This document shows positions 44,035 through 51,790 of a stretch of 64,000 nt of DNA, one piece after another; positions within the stretch are counted from its first letter, which is position 1, and each line of letters begins with the position of its first letter. The notes under the pieces are model-generated. The model saw nothing but the letters and a program-made list of their open reading frames with translations. It was not told the origin of the DNA and ran no database searches. Source of the stretch: Deltaproteobacteria bacterium (lineage in GTDB: Bacteria; SAR324; JACQKK01); contig JAOUEW010000003.1 of the NCBI GenBank assembly GCA_029858505.1, positions 186,001 through 250,000 of the forward strand, given 5' to 3'. A program made the position numbers and the translations under genes.

Positions 44035-44316
44035 ATGACCGCCCGAATCGAAATCCCCTCGGCCCTGCAAAAATTTGCCAACAACCAAATGGACGTGGAA
44101 GTGGAAGGTCACAACGTACAGGAAACCCTGGAGAATTTGCTGAAACAACACAGCCAACTCCGGGATCACCTGTATGATGAAAAGGGGCGCATCCGCAGTT
44201 TCATCAACATTTATCTCAACGATGAAGACATCCGCTACACCGACAACCTAGACACCAAGGTGAAAGCGGGGGATGTCATCCAAATCGTTCCCTCCATTGC
44301 CGGCGGCCAGCAATAA
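44035..44316 (+). CDS. MoaD/ThiS-family sulfur carrier (CysO-like)
   Basis: A 93-aa ubiquitin-like sulfur carrier. The fold pattern is clear: TARIEIPSALQKF, NIYLNDEDIRY, LDTKVKAGDVIQIVPSIAGG. The C-terminus is GGQQ rather than bare GG, so two residues would have to be removed before the Gly-Gly carboxylate could be thiocarboxylated. It is placed 52 bases after cysM, so its likely role is sulfur donation to CysM. A CGGAG site precedes the ATG by 7 bases. Confidence 0.85.
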   Translation: MTARIEIPSALQKFANNQMDVEVEGHNVQETLENLLKQHSQLRDHLYDEKGRIRSFINIYLNDEDIRYTDNLDTKVKAGDVIQIVPSIAGGQQ

Positions 44317-44691
44317 CGGCTGTTGGCCGCCCCCCCACGTTTGCCACGTCATTCCCCTCAAGTCTCTGACTCCGCACTGATTTTTTAAGAAAAGGTTTGT
44401 TTTTTCCCCCAAAGTCGGGTATAAATGCCTTCAGAACGACACCATGGAGAAAAAAAAGAACATGATGTGAAGGCAAAAGGGGTGAAATGGCCCGTTCTTT
44501 TCATAGCCTTGGGTGAGCCTCCCTTTCCGGGATGGCCATTGGGGACAAGGAATGCCCCACCCTAGCCAAGGACGGCCCCGCCTGCCAGGTTTTCGGAATA
44601 CAGGCCAACGGGTCTCGCCAGGGTTTTTTCCTTCCGCTCTAAACCGCGGAAGCAGGGGGTTTGCCCTCTGAATCCTACATGGAGTCCGGCC
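44317..44691 (+). other. Intergenic region before the MBL-fold gene
   Basis: No gene is seen in these 375 bases. It contains the inverse partner (44381-44400) of the 20-mer at 42031-42050, and a 7-bp hairpin CTTCCGC/GCGGAAG with an 8-base loop at 44632-44653, about 40 bases before the next start. Neither matches a riboswitch class I know. Confidence 0.5.
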
Positions 44692-46092
44692 TTGCAAACG
44701 AAAACCAAAACCGAGGCGCAGCTGCACCAGCTGACGGAAGGTTCCTACCTGTTTTGCTGCCCCCAGGGGAACATCCTGCTGGGCTGCCCCCCCGAAATCC
44801 TCAAACGGATTCTGGCCACTCACCTGCCCATGCCAGACACCGTGGTGGTGCCCCAGGTGCTGCACCACCAATCCTCTTCCCAGGCTTCCCTAGAATTCCC
44901 CCTGTATCACTTTCTGTTCGTGCAGCGGGGATTGGAGCGGAACCGCCAGTTCAGGGTCATTGCCACCCAGCCGCAATGCCGGGGGTTGAGCGAACTGTTA
45001 CGCATTACCGTGGTGGGGCCCGATGCCGCCGAAATGGAAAAAAGCGGCCAAGATGCCGGGTTGTCGAAAGAGCTGTACCAGGAAACCCTGTTCATGGCCT
45101 TGAAAGACTCCAAGACCCGCCAGGCCTTTCCCATTGAGCACATGGTGCAATTCACTCCCCTGGAAAACGGGAAGCATTGTGAGGTGTATCCCAACCGGCA
45201 AAAGCTGCCCGCCTGCCGGGTGGAGCGGCTGGGGGACGCCAAGTTCCGCGTGCTGTATGGCGAAGACGCCTTCCTGGTGGATCTGGCCATCAAAGCCCCC
45301 CAAGAGCCCAACTACCCCATTCAGCACAAACCCCACCACCGCGCCAAGGGCGGTTTCAGCCTAACGGTGCTGGGGCGGTCCAATGGGTTTGACCCCAAAG
45401 ACGGCGCCAATGGGTACCTGCTCGACCTGAACGGAAAACTGGTGCTGTGGGATTGCCCAGCCTATCTGCACCTGCACCTGAAGGCCCTGAAGATTGGCAT
45501 GGAAGACCTAGACGGCATGGTGCTTTCTCACGTGCATGAAGACCATATTGACGTGGTGGAGTCGGTGGCCAAAAAGCCCCTGACGGTGTATACCACCCCC
45601 GAAATTTATTACTCCATGCTGATGAAGCTGACCGCCGTGTTTGGCTGCTCGCTGGAGGAAGCCAAGGCCATGCACCGCTGGGTGCGCATCGACACGGGCA
45701 AACCCATCGACATCGCCGGCGGACAATGGACCTTTTTCCACGCGGTGCATGCCATCCCGGCCCTGGGCGTCAGGCTGGCGTTTCAAGCCCAGGGAAAATC
45801 CGGGTTGCTCCATATCTCTGGCGATCATCTCTCCAACTCGGCCCTGGCCACCATGCTGGAAGCCGGAGGCATTTCCAAACGTCGGTATGAGCAGATGATC
45901 TCTCTGATCAACGGAAAAGAAGACCTGCTGCTGGTGGACGTGGGCGGCGGGATTATTCACGGAGATTACAGAGACTACCTGGAGTACAAGGGAAAGGGAC
46001 GGATTGGCTTTATGCACACGGGCCTGGTGCCGAGCGACCTGCCTGCCAACATGAAACTGGTGGATTCGGGCGAGGTGTGGACAATCTTTTAG
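44692..46092 (+). CDS. MBL-fold metallohydrolase with N-terminal extension
   Basis: A 466-aa protein. The C-terminal half is a metallo-beta-lactamase fold with the metal motif SHVHEDHID and a later SGDHLSN. The N-terminal 220 residues (LTEGSYLFCCPQGNILLGCPPE ...) form a separate domain I cannot name. It starts with TTG, supported by TGGAG 7 bases upstream; no ATG in frame gives a comparable start. The substrate is unknown. It follows the CysO-like gene after 375 bases, but no evidence links it to sulfur transfer. Confidence 0.8.
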   Translation: MQTKTKTEAQLHQLTEGSYLFCCPQGNILLGCPPEILKRILATHLPMPDTVVVPQVLHHQSSSQASLEFPLYHFLFVQRGLERNRQFRVIATQPQCRGLSELLRITVVGPDAAEMEKSGQDAGLSKELYQETLFMALKDSKTRQAFPIEHMVQFTPLENGKHCEVYPNRQKLPACRVERLGDAKFRVLYGEDAFLVDLAIKAPQEPNYPIQHKPHHRAKGGFSLTVLGRSNGFDPKDGANGYLLDLNGKLVLWDCPAYLHLHLKALKIGMEDLDGMVLSHVHEDHIDVVESVAKKPLTVYTTPEIYYSMLMKLTAVFGCSLEEAKAMHRWVRIDTGKPIDIAGGQWTFFHAVHAIPALGVRLAFQAQGKSGLLHISGDHLSNSALATMLEAGGISKRRYEQMISLINGKEDLLLVDVGGGIIHGDYRDYLEYKGKGRIGFMHTGLVPSDLPANMKLVDSGEVWTIF

Positions 46093-46134
46093 CCCGCACC
46101 CTGCCGCCCCCCCATTTACCCCGCCATATCCCCA

Positions 46135-46167
46135 CAAAAAATCCTCCCCGGCCAGGCCAGGGAGGAT
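46135..46167 (-). terminator. Intrinsic terminator of tatA
   Basis: On the reverse strand a 13-bp stem with one mismatch (forward 46141-46167, arms ATCCTCCCCGGCC and GGCCAGGGAGGAT) is followed by a T-tract (A-run 46135-46141). It lies 51 bases beyond the tatA stop. The forward strand lacks the T-tract. Confidence 0.85.
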
Positions 46168-46217
46168 ATCGGGGTAAAGCAACCGTCTTGAAGGGAAGAT
46201 CGTAACTATTTGGGGAG

Positions 46218-46388
46218 TTACTTGCCTGAGTCTTTTTTATCCGGCGGCTCAATCTCGTTCATGGATTTCCGGAAGTTATTGATCATTTGGCCCAGACCCT
46301 GGCCCAGGGCCGGAAGGCGCCCAGCCCCGAACATCACCACCACAATTCCAAAAATCAACAGCAGTTCCATCCATCCTAGTCCAAACAT
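46218..46388 (-). CDS. tatA: Twin-arginine translocase subunit TatA
   Basis: A 56-aa protein found by translating the reverse strand by hand. It reads MFGLGWMELLLIFGIVVVMFGAGRLP, a TatA TM helix with the FG-x-GRLP hinge, then an amphipathic helix (ALGQGLGQMINNFRKSMNEI) and a short charged tail. The N-terminal TM segment and hinge are standard for TatA/E. It stands alone: tatC is at 30297-31067 and no tatB is seen. An intrinsic terminator lies 51 bases downstream, so it is a single-gene transcript. Confidence 0.93.
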   Translation of the reverse strand: MFGLGWMELLLIFGIVVVMFGAGRLPALGQGLGQMINNFRKSMNEIEPPDKKDSGK

Positions 46389-47484
46389 GGTCGTTCTCTA
46401 TCAATAGGGTTCACAGCAACACAAGTCATGCCGATCAGTGACTCCAGGGTATCACATCTCCATCCAAGCAAAACAAAATTTTCACGCCTTGTCACCCAAG
46501 CGTCCCCCCGTTGGTTTGATGCTTCCGCTGGGTTAGGGGTTCAACCCCACGAAGCCACTTTCCGCCAGAACCAGCCTTACGCACAAAGCCGCGGCTTTCG
46601 TCTCTCCATCCCCTATTCCTATTTGATTTTTTTTCTATCCGGCATGATGATGCGTGGTTTTTTCCTTCACCTGGCATATCGTTGATTATACGAATTTTAT
46701 AGACCGCCCCCCCTTTGGGCGCGCCTGTTTTAACGTTTTCATTACAATTTGTTACCCCCATAACCGTTTCATCCAAAAACAGAAACCTCTCGGTTGTTTT
46801 TTTCTTGCGATTCCCCCGAAAGAGCGAAATATTCACGACAGCGTAGGGGAATGATTTCACCTCTTCGTCCAGATCCCCCCGGATCTCGTTGCGTACCTTA
46901 TTTTCTTATTTCTGTCATTGCCCTGGGTTTGCCGAATAGGAATATTATTTATTTTATATGGCCACCCAACAAAAGCCCCATTGAAATCTTTTCAGGATTT
47001 CAGGGGATAAGAATGGTAAGCAGAATACAGGAAATGAAATAAGAGTACGTCAATGAAAGCCGGGAGCCATACCGGAAAGGCCCAGGGAGGGCCGCCCCAA
47101 CCGGATTCCTACCCCCAACGGGGAGGAACAAATCGGGGCTACGGATGACCAGGGATGGTCCACATGTTTCGCCGCCGCTCAACCCACCGCCGCGACGTTC
47201 TTGTCCCTGTTTTACCTCCGTTTTCTCCCCCCGTTGTTAGGCTGCACTGTAAAACACCATTGTCAGGCTGCACAGTCAGGCTGACCGCCCCGGAGTTGGG
47301 CTGTTCTTGCCCCAGCGAAACCTGTGCCTTTGTAGGCCCTTTCGCAGGCAGACCCCCGTGAAATCCGGCAGGCAAATCAGGTAAAATAGTCTGACCACAT
47401 GAAACCCTATTGATCAGCGGGTGCCCGGCAATTGGATGCTCGGCCCTTTGTTTGCCCCAACCTCTTTTAAGGAAACGAACCTCC
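46389..47484 (+). other. Long AT-richer intergenic region before nrdJ
   Basis: About 1.1 kb with no convincing gene. The segment 46600-47050 is clearly richer in A/T than the coding neighbours. Open frames on both strands (for example 46492-46860 reverse, 122 codons) have no ribosome site or recognisable motif and odd composition. The right part has phased 13-bp repeats (47236-47285) before nrdJ, whose ribosome site AAGGA lies at 47469-47473. It may be a scar of a lost insertion. Confidence 0.6.
47236..47285 (+). repeat. Phased short repeats upstream of nrdJ
   Basis: GTTAGGCTGCACTG (47236-47249), GTCAGGCTGCACAG (47262-47275) and GTCAGGCTGAC (47275-47285) share a GTYAGGCTG core with starts 26 and 13 bases apart. 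The last one is itself an 11-bp palindrome (GTCAG-G-CTGAC). This looks like a cluster of binding sites about 200 bases before nrdJ. Confidence 0.5.
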
Positions 47485-50400
47485 ATGAAACCTCCCGTCA
47501 AAGCCCTTCCCGCCCAGGCGAAAGCGGCGGGTCAACCCCAGCGAGGATTGTCCTTCTCCCGTTACTTTACCATCGCCGGGCAGGACCCCCTCCAGGGCAT
47601 CCGCTTCGTCAAGCGCCGCTCCGTCATCACCGAGCCCAATGGCCATGTGGTGTTTGAAATGAAAAACGCCGAAGTGCCGGAAACCTGGAGCCAATTGGCC
47701 ACCGACATTTTGGTGTCTAAATACTTCCGCAAGGCCGGGGTGCCTGGGACCGGCCACGAGGTTTCGGCCAAGCAGGTCATCCACCGCATCACCCACTCCA
47801 TCCGCGCCTACGGAGAAGCCCACGGTTATTTTCAAACCCCGGCCGACGCCGAAACCTTTGAGGATGAACTGACCTGGCTGATGATGACCCAGCGGGGGGC
47901 CTTCAACAGCCCGGTGTGGTTCAACGTGGGGCTGTGGGAGGAATACGGCATCACCGGCAGCGGAGGCAACTGGGCTTGGGAAGATCAACTGGGGCGGGTG
48001 GAGGCGGTCTCCAACGGCTATCAGCGCCCCCAGTGCTCGGCCTGCTTCATCCAAAGCGTTTCCGATGACCTGATGTCAATTTTCGACTTGGTGCAAAAAG
48101 AAGCCCGGGTGTTCAAGTATGGTTCTGGCACTGGCACCAACTTTTCCCACCTGCGCTCCAAATACGAGCTTCTCTCCGGCGGCGGAACGTCCTCTGGGGT
48201 CATGAGCTTTCTGGAAGTGTTAGACAAAGGCGCTGGGGCCACCAAATCTGGCGGCACCACCCGCCGCGCGGCCAAAATGGTCTCCCTCGACATGGACCAC
48301 CCGGAAATCATGGACTTCATCCAATGGAAGGCCAAAGAGGAAAAGAAAGCCAAGATTCTGATCGCCAACGGCTACGACTCCGACTTCAACGGAGAGGCCT
48401 ACCACACGGTCAGCGGGCAAAACTCCAACAACTCCGTGCGGATGACCGACGCCTTCATGAAGGCCTATGAAACGGGCGGCACCTGGAACACCACCAACCG
48501 CACCGATGGAGCCACCCACCAAACCTATCCGGCCAAAGAGATGATGCGGGCCATTTCTGCCGCGGTGTGGGAGTGCGCCGACCCCGGCGTGCAGTTCGAC
48601 ACCACCATCAACGACTGGCACACCTGCCCCGACACCGACCGGATCAACGCCTCCAACCCCTGCTCCGAGTTCATGTTTCTCGACGACTCGGCCTGCAACT
48701 TGGCCAGCCTGAACTTGGTGAAATTCACCCGGGATGACCACACCTTCGATGTGGAAGCCTATCAAAAGGCCATCCGGTTGTTCGTGACCGCCCAAGAAAT
48801 TTTGGTGGGCTACGGCTCTTACCCCACCCGGGAAATTGCCCACAACAGCCAAATGTACCGCCCCCTGGGGCTGGGATACGCCAACCTGGGCACCTTGCTG
48901 ATGACCCGCGGCCTGCCCTATGACAGCGAGGAGGGCCGGGCCTTGGCTGGCGCCCTGACCGCCCTGATGAGCGGCGAGGCCTACGCGGTATCGGCGGAAA
49001 TCGCCGGAAACGTGGGGCCCTTCGAGGGGTTCTCTCGCAACCGGGCGGCCATGCTGCGGGTGATGGGCAAGCACAAAGAAGCCGCCCAACGGATTGACCG
49101 GCGCATCTGCCCGGCCAACCTGTGGGAAGCCGCCCAAGAATCCTGGAGCCGCGCCGAAGAACTGGGGAACGTGAACGGATACCGCAACGCGCAAATTTCC
49201 GTGCTGGCCCCCACGGGCACCATCGGCCTGCTGATGGACTGTGACACCACCGGGGTCGAGCCCGACTACTCCCTGGTGAAATGGAAGAAACTGGCCGGGG
49301 GCGGTTATTTAAAAATCGTCAACGGTTCGCTGAAAGAAGCCCTGGGCCGCCTGGGTTACACCACCACCCAGACCCAAGACATCCTGACCCATATTCTGGG
49401 CACCGGCTCCCTGGAAGACGGCGGGTCGCTGGACCTGGGCCGCCTGAAGGCCCTGGGGTTCTCCGATGAGCAAATCCAAGAAGCCGCCCTGTCGGTAAAG
49501 TCCTCCAGCCGCTTCAATAGCTTCACCCCCCACATCAACCCGGCCAGCCTGGCGGAAAAGGGCATGACCCAACAAGAGGTGGAGGAAGCCATCGTCCGCA
49601 TCAACGGCATGGAAACCATCGAGGGTGCCCCCCACCTGAAAAACGAACACCTGCCGGTGTTCGACTGCGCCAACAAGTGCGGTGAGAAAGGCCAGCGCTA
49701 TCTGCAGCCCCTGGCCCACATTAAAATGATGGCCGCCGTGCAGCCGTTCATCAGCGGGGCCATCTCCAAAACCATCAACGTGCCGAACCACACCACGGTG
49801 GAAGAAATTGAAGACCTGTACGTTCAGTCTTGGCGGTATGGGCTGAAGGCCGTGGCCCTCTACCGAGACGGCTCCAAGGGCAGCCAGCCCCTCACCTCCA
49901 CCGATGACAAGTCGAAGAACAAAGAAACCCTCAGCGAGGCGCTGGCGGCGGTGGAACTGAACAAACCGGCGGGCCTGGGTTGGGGCACCCGCCGCGAACT
50001 GCCCACCGAACGCAAAGGTTTTACCCTGGAAGCCCTGGTGGGCGGCCATAAATTGTTCCTGCGCACCGGAGAATACGAAAACGGTGAACTGGGCGAAATC
50101 TTCATCGACATGTACAAGGAAGGCGCCGCCTATCGCAGCATGATGAACAGCTTCGCCCAGGCGGTTAGCGTGGGGCTGTCCTATGGGGTTCCCCTGGAAA
50201 AATACGTGAAGATGTTCACCTTCACCCGGTTCGAACCCTACGGCATCACCGACCATCCCAACGTGCGCACCTGTACCTCCATTTTGGATTTCATCTTCCG
50301 CATTTTGGCGATGAAATACCTGGGCCGCCACGACTTCATTCACGTGCCCCCCAAAATGCTGGATACCAGCTCGGACGGGGTAGATGAAGTCGCCCGCGCG

Positions 50401-50574
50401 GCGGCCAAGCAAAGCGCCGCCCCGGCGCGCCCCGCCACGGCAGACTCGCTGGATGAGCACCTGGCCGAAATGATGGGAGATGCCCCGGTGTGCGATACCT
50501 GCGGGCACCTCACCGTGCGGAACGGGTCGTGCTACCGCTGTCTGTCTTGCGGGGCTTCGATGGGTTGCTCATAA
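47485..50574 (+). CDS. nrdJ: Adenosylcobalamin-dependent ribonucleotide reductase (class II)
   Basis: A 1029-aa class II RNR that reduces ribonucleotides using a cobalamin radical, with or without oxygen. Motifs: [19 protein letters not shown] near the N-terminal catalytic region, [34 protein letters not shown] (the NPCSE loop with the radical-cycle Cys), and a C-terminal zinc/redox tail CDTCGH...[14 protein letters not shown]. The start ATG 47485 follows AAGGA by 11 bases; the longer frame to 47410 begins upstream of any ribosome site. A terminator follows. No class I RNR genes lie in the window. Confidence 0.96.
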   Translation: MKPPVKALPAQAKAAGQPQRGLSFSRYFTIAGQDPLQGIRFVKRRSVITEPNGHVVFEMKNAEVPETWSQLATDILVSKYFRKAGVPGTGHEVSAKQVIHRITHSIRAYGEAHGYFQTPADAETFEDELTWLMMTQRGAFNSPVWFNVGLWEEYGITGSGGNWAWEDQLGRVEAVSNGYQRPQCSACFIQSVSDDLMSIFDLVQKEARVFKYGSGTGTNFSHLRSKYELLSGGGTSSGVMSFLEVLDKGAGATKSGGTTRRAAKMVSLDMDHPEIMDFIQWKAKEEKKAKILIANGYDSDFNGEAYHTVSGQNSNNSVRMTDAFMKAYETGGTWNTTNRTDGATHQTYPAKEMMRAISAAVWECADPGVQFDTTINDWHTCPDTDRINASNPCSEFMFLDDSACNLASLNLVKFTRDDHTFDVEAYQKAIRLFVTAQEILVGYGSYPTREIAHNSQMYRPLGLGYANLGTLLMTRGLPYDSEEGRALAGALTALMSGEAYAVSAEIAGNVGPFEGFSRNRAAMLRVMGKHKEAAQRIDRRICPANLWEAAQESWSRAEELGNVNGYRNAQISVLAPTGTIGLLMDCDTTGVEPDYSLVKWKKLAGGGYLKIVNGSLKEALGRLGYTTTQTQDILTHILGTGSLEDGGSLDLGRLKALGFSDEQIQEAALSVKSSSRFNSFTPHINPASLAEKGMTQQEVEEAIVRINGMETIEGAPHLKNEHLPVFDCANKCGEKGQRYLQPLAHIKMMAAVQPFISGAISKTINVPNHTTVEEIEDLYVQSWRYGLKAVALYRDGSKGSQPLTSTDDKSKNKETLSEALAAVELNKPAGLGWGTRRELPTERKGFTLEALVGGHKLFLRTGEYENGELGEIFIDMYKEGAAYRSMMNSFAQAVSVGLSYGVPLEKYVKMFTFTRFEPYGITDHPNVRTCTSILDFIFRILAMKYLGRHDFIHVPPKMLDTSSDGVDEVARAAAKQSAAPARPATADSLDEHLAEMMGDAPVCDTCGHLTVRNGSCYRCLSCGASMGCS

Positions 50575-50887
50575 CCGGGTAATTCGCCTGGTCCCTGTTG
50601 GCCCATGCTCATGCCCATGTGCAAACAAAATCATCATCACAAAGCCCTCCGGCGGAAACGCCGGGGGGTTTTTTTATAAGCCATCAGAAGAAAGGCGAGA
50701 GAAGAAAACAGGAAGAGAGAACAGAACGAGAAGACAGACAAGAATAGAACAAAAGCGAATAAAACACTGTGAAAAGTGGAGAAAAAAAGGGAACAGGAAC
50801 TAAAAACCCGCACAAAGCAGACAACAACCAGCATGCACGTCAGCCGCAACACACCTGGCGGGCAGCACGGAACCATCCGGGGTTGAA
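50575..50887 (+). other. Intergenic region with polypurine tract
   Basis: No gene is seen in these 313 bases. After the nrdJ terminator, from about 50682 to 50850 the forward strand is strongly purine-rich (A/G) and of low complexity, with repeated AGAA/AACA-like words. The next gene on the right runs in the opposite direction and ends at 50888. Confidence 0.7.
50645..50675 (+). terminator. Intrinsic terminator of nrdJ
   Basis: CCCTCCGGCG (50645-50654) pairs with CGCCGGGGGG (50659-50668), closed by a GAAA tetraloop and followed by seven T residues (50669-50675). One pair is U-G. It lies 70 bases after the nrdJ stop. Confidence 0.93.
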
Positions 50888-51100
50888 TCAGTTATTCAAC
50901 CCCTCGCTGCCAGTGGGGGCGGTCTCTCCGCCTTCCGAGATGGACTCGAACATGCCCCATTTGCCCCCCACCAAACTGTGCCGAATCACCACTTGGGGCG
51001 GCAGTTTTTGAATCAGCCCGCCGTTGGCCTGAAACTTCCGCAGGGCTTTTTGAATGTCATCGTGGGAGACCACCGACGCTTTCATTTTTTTCGCTCTCAT
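50888..51100 (-). CDS. Small protein of unknown function with its own promoter/operator
   Basis: A 70-aa protein, MRAKKMKASVVSHDDIQKAL onwards, with the segment IQKALRKFQANGGLIQKLPPQ and a later WGMFESIS. The GG.I.KLPPQ pattern looks like a conserved small domain, but I cannot name it. The basic N-terminus and small size would suit a regulator or RNA/RNAP-binding protein, which is a guess. The start at 51100 has GGAGAA 7 bases upstream; an in-frame start at 51169 would overlap the promoter. A strong promoter and an 8-bp inverted repeat lie just upstream, so it is tightly controlled. Confidence 0.7.
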   Translation of the reverse strand: MRAKKMKASVVSHDDIQKALRKFQANGGLIQKLPPQVVIRHSLVGGKWGMFESISEGGETAPTGSEGLNN

Positions 51101-51133
51101 GACGTTCTCCAATGGGTATGTGGCTGTATCTGC

Positions 51134-51158
51134 TAGCAGTCTAGTACGATGACTGCTA
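51134..51158 (-). promoter_or_regulatory. Operator: perfect 8-bp inverted repeat
   Basis: TAGCAGTC (51134-51141) and GACTGCTA (51151-51158) are exact inverse copies 9 bases apart. The left arm overlaps the -10 hexamer and the right arm lies in the spacer next to the -35, so a bound dimer would block RNA polymerase. Confidence 0.75.
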
Positions 51159-51166
51159 AATGTCAA
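51138..51166 (-). promoter_or_regulatory. Sigma-70-type promoter of the 70-aa protein
   Basis: On the reverse strand the -35 is TTGACA (forward 51161-51166, exact consensus), followed by a 17-base spacer and a -10 of TAGACT (forward 51138-51143, four of six). The start codon is 38 bases downstream of the -10. The -35 lies in a palindrome AAATGT-CA-ACATTT. Confidence 0.8.
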
Positions 51167-51468
51167 CATTTCGTCAGGAATCTACCCTTTACATACGTAA
51201 TCGGTGTTCCTGGGTTCCCTAGGGGGCCTATACGCCTTGATTGCCCCAACGCCTTTCCTTTACTTCAAGGAAAGTGCCATTTCATACAAAGCGGGCATCC
51301 CGAACAGAATGCGTGCATATTCATCCATGATATGAGCCCATTGATGATTGAAACGCAGAAAAGGGGAGAACATTCCAAAATCCTCGTTCCTTCATCCCTC
51401 CCAGATTCTGACGAAAAAAAGAAACATTTCGTTTTTCTGATGTGTTGAAAAAGAAACACTTTTGTTTG

Positions 51469-51600
51469 GAGACCTCTGCGTAACCTATGTTTTCCCCCTG
51501 CCTCCTTCCCTGGGAGGAGGTGCTGTCCAGCGGGGCCAATATTCAGTGGGGGCTTCGCCCGTTCCTTCCCCCTGTTCACAGCAAAAACCCGGGTATGTAA
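51469..51600 (+). repeat. Dispersed repeat, copy A (longest)
   Basis: Starts GAGACCTCTGCGTAACCTAT and ends near TTCACAGCAAAAACCCGG. Its left end matches copy B and its right block matches copies B and C. It contains two hairpins: CCTCCT/AGGAGG around 51501-51520 and GGGC-TTCG-CCCG around 51551-51561. About 130 bp with no coding potential, so it is either a small non-autonomous mobile element or a REP-type repeat. Confidence 0.65.
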
Positions 51601-51790
51601 GGTTCTCGGAACAGGTGGATTCCCTGGAAATTTCGCAAACAAAATGGCCCAGCACCGGGGAAACAACCTCCTCAAAAGCGTGGAGGAGTGATACCCTACA
51701 CCCGAGACCCAAGCACCGTCTGTTGTTCTCAGGTTTTTCTGTCCACTGTGTTTTTGGCTTTTCACCCTCCTTTCCGATGACCTATTCCCC

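Larger units (their letters stand above)
51101..51790 (+). other. Intergenic region with promoter/operator and repeat copy A
   Basis: No gene is seen in these 690 bases. The left end holds the promoter and operator of the 70-aa protein. The middle (51170-51460) is featureless except for two A-rich direct words (AAAAAGAAACA.TTT) at about 51415-51462. Copy A of the dispersed repeat fills 51469-51600, and the rest leads into pmbA. Confidence 0.6.

Noticed and set aside
46531-46548. tRNA T-arm-like GGTTAGGGGTTCAACCCC
   Set aside because: The 7-base loop would leave an unmatched stem (AGGGG against CCACG), and no other tRNA arm surrounds it.
46492-46860. Reverse 122-codon frame in the tatA-nrdJ gap
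   Set aside because: No ribosome site, unusual composition, no recognisable motif; probably non-coding.
47057-47073. B12-box-like sequence (AAGCCGGGAGCCATACC) before nrdJ
   Set aside because: About 13 of 17 bases match the cobalamin-riboswitch B12 box, but the other required conserved segments of the riboswitch are absent and class II RNR would not be expected to be repressed by B12.
47010-47130. Group II intron remnant
   Set aside because: A GAAAGCCGGGAGCC run recalls intron tail sequences, but no domain V hairpin or reverse transcriptase sequence is visible.
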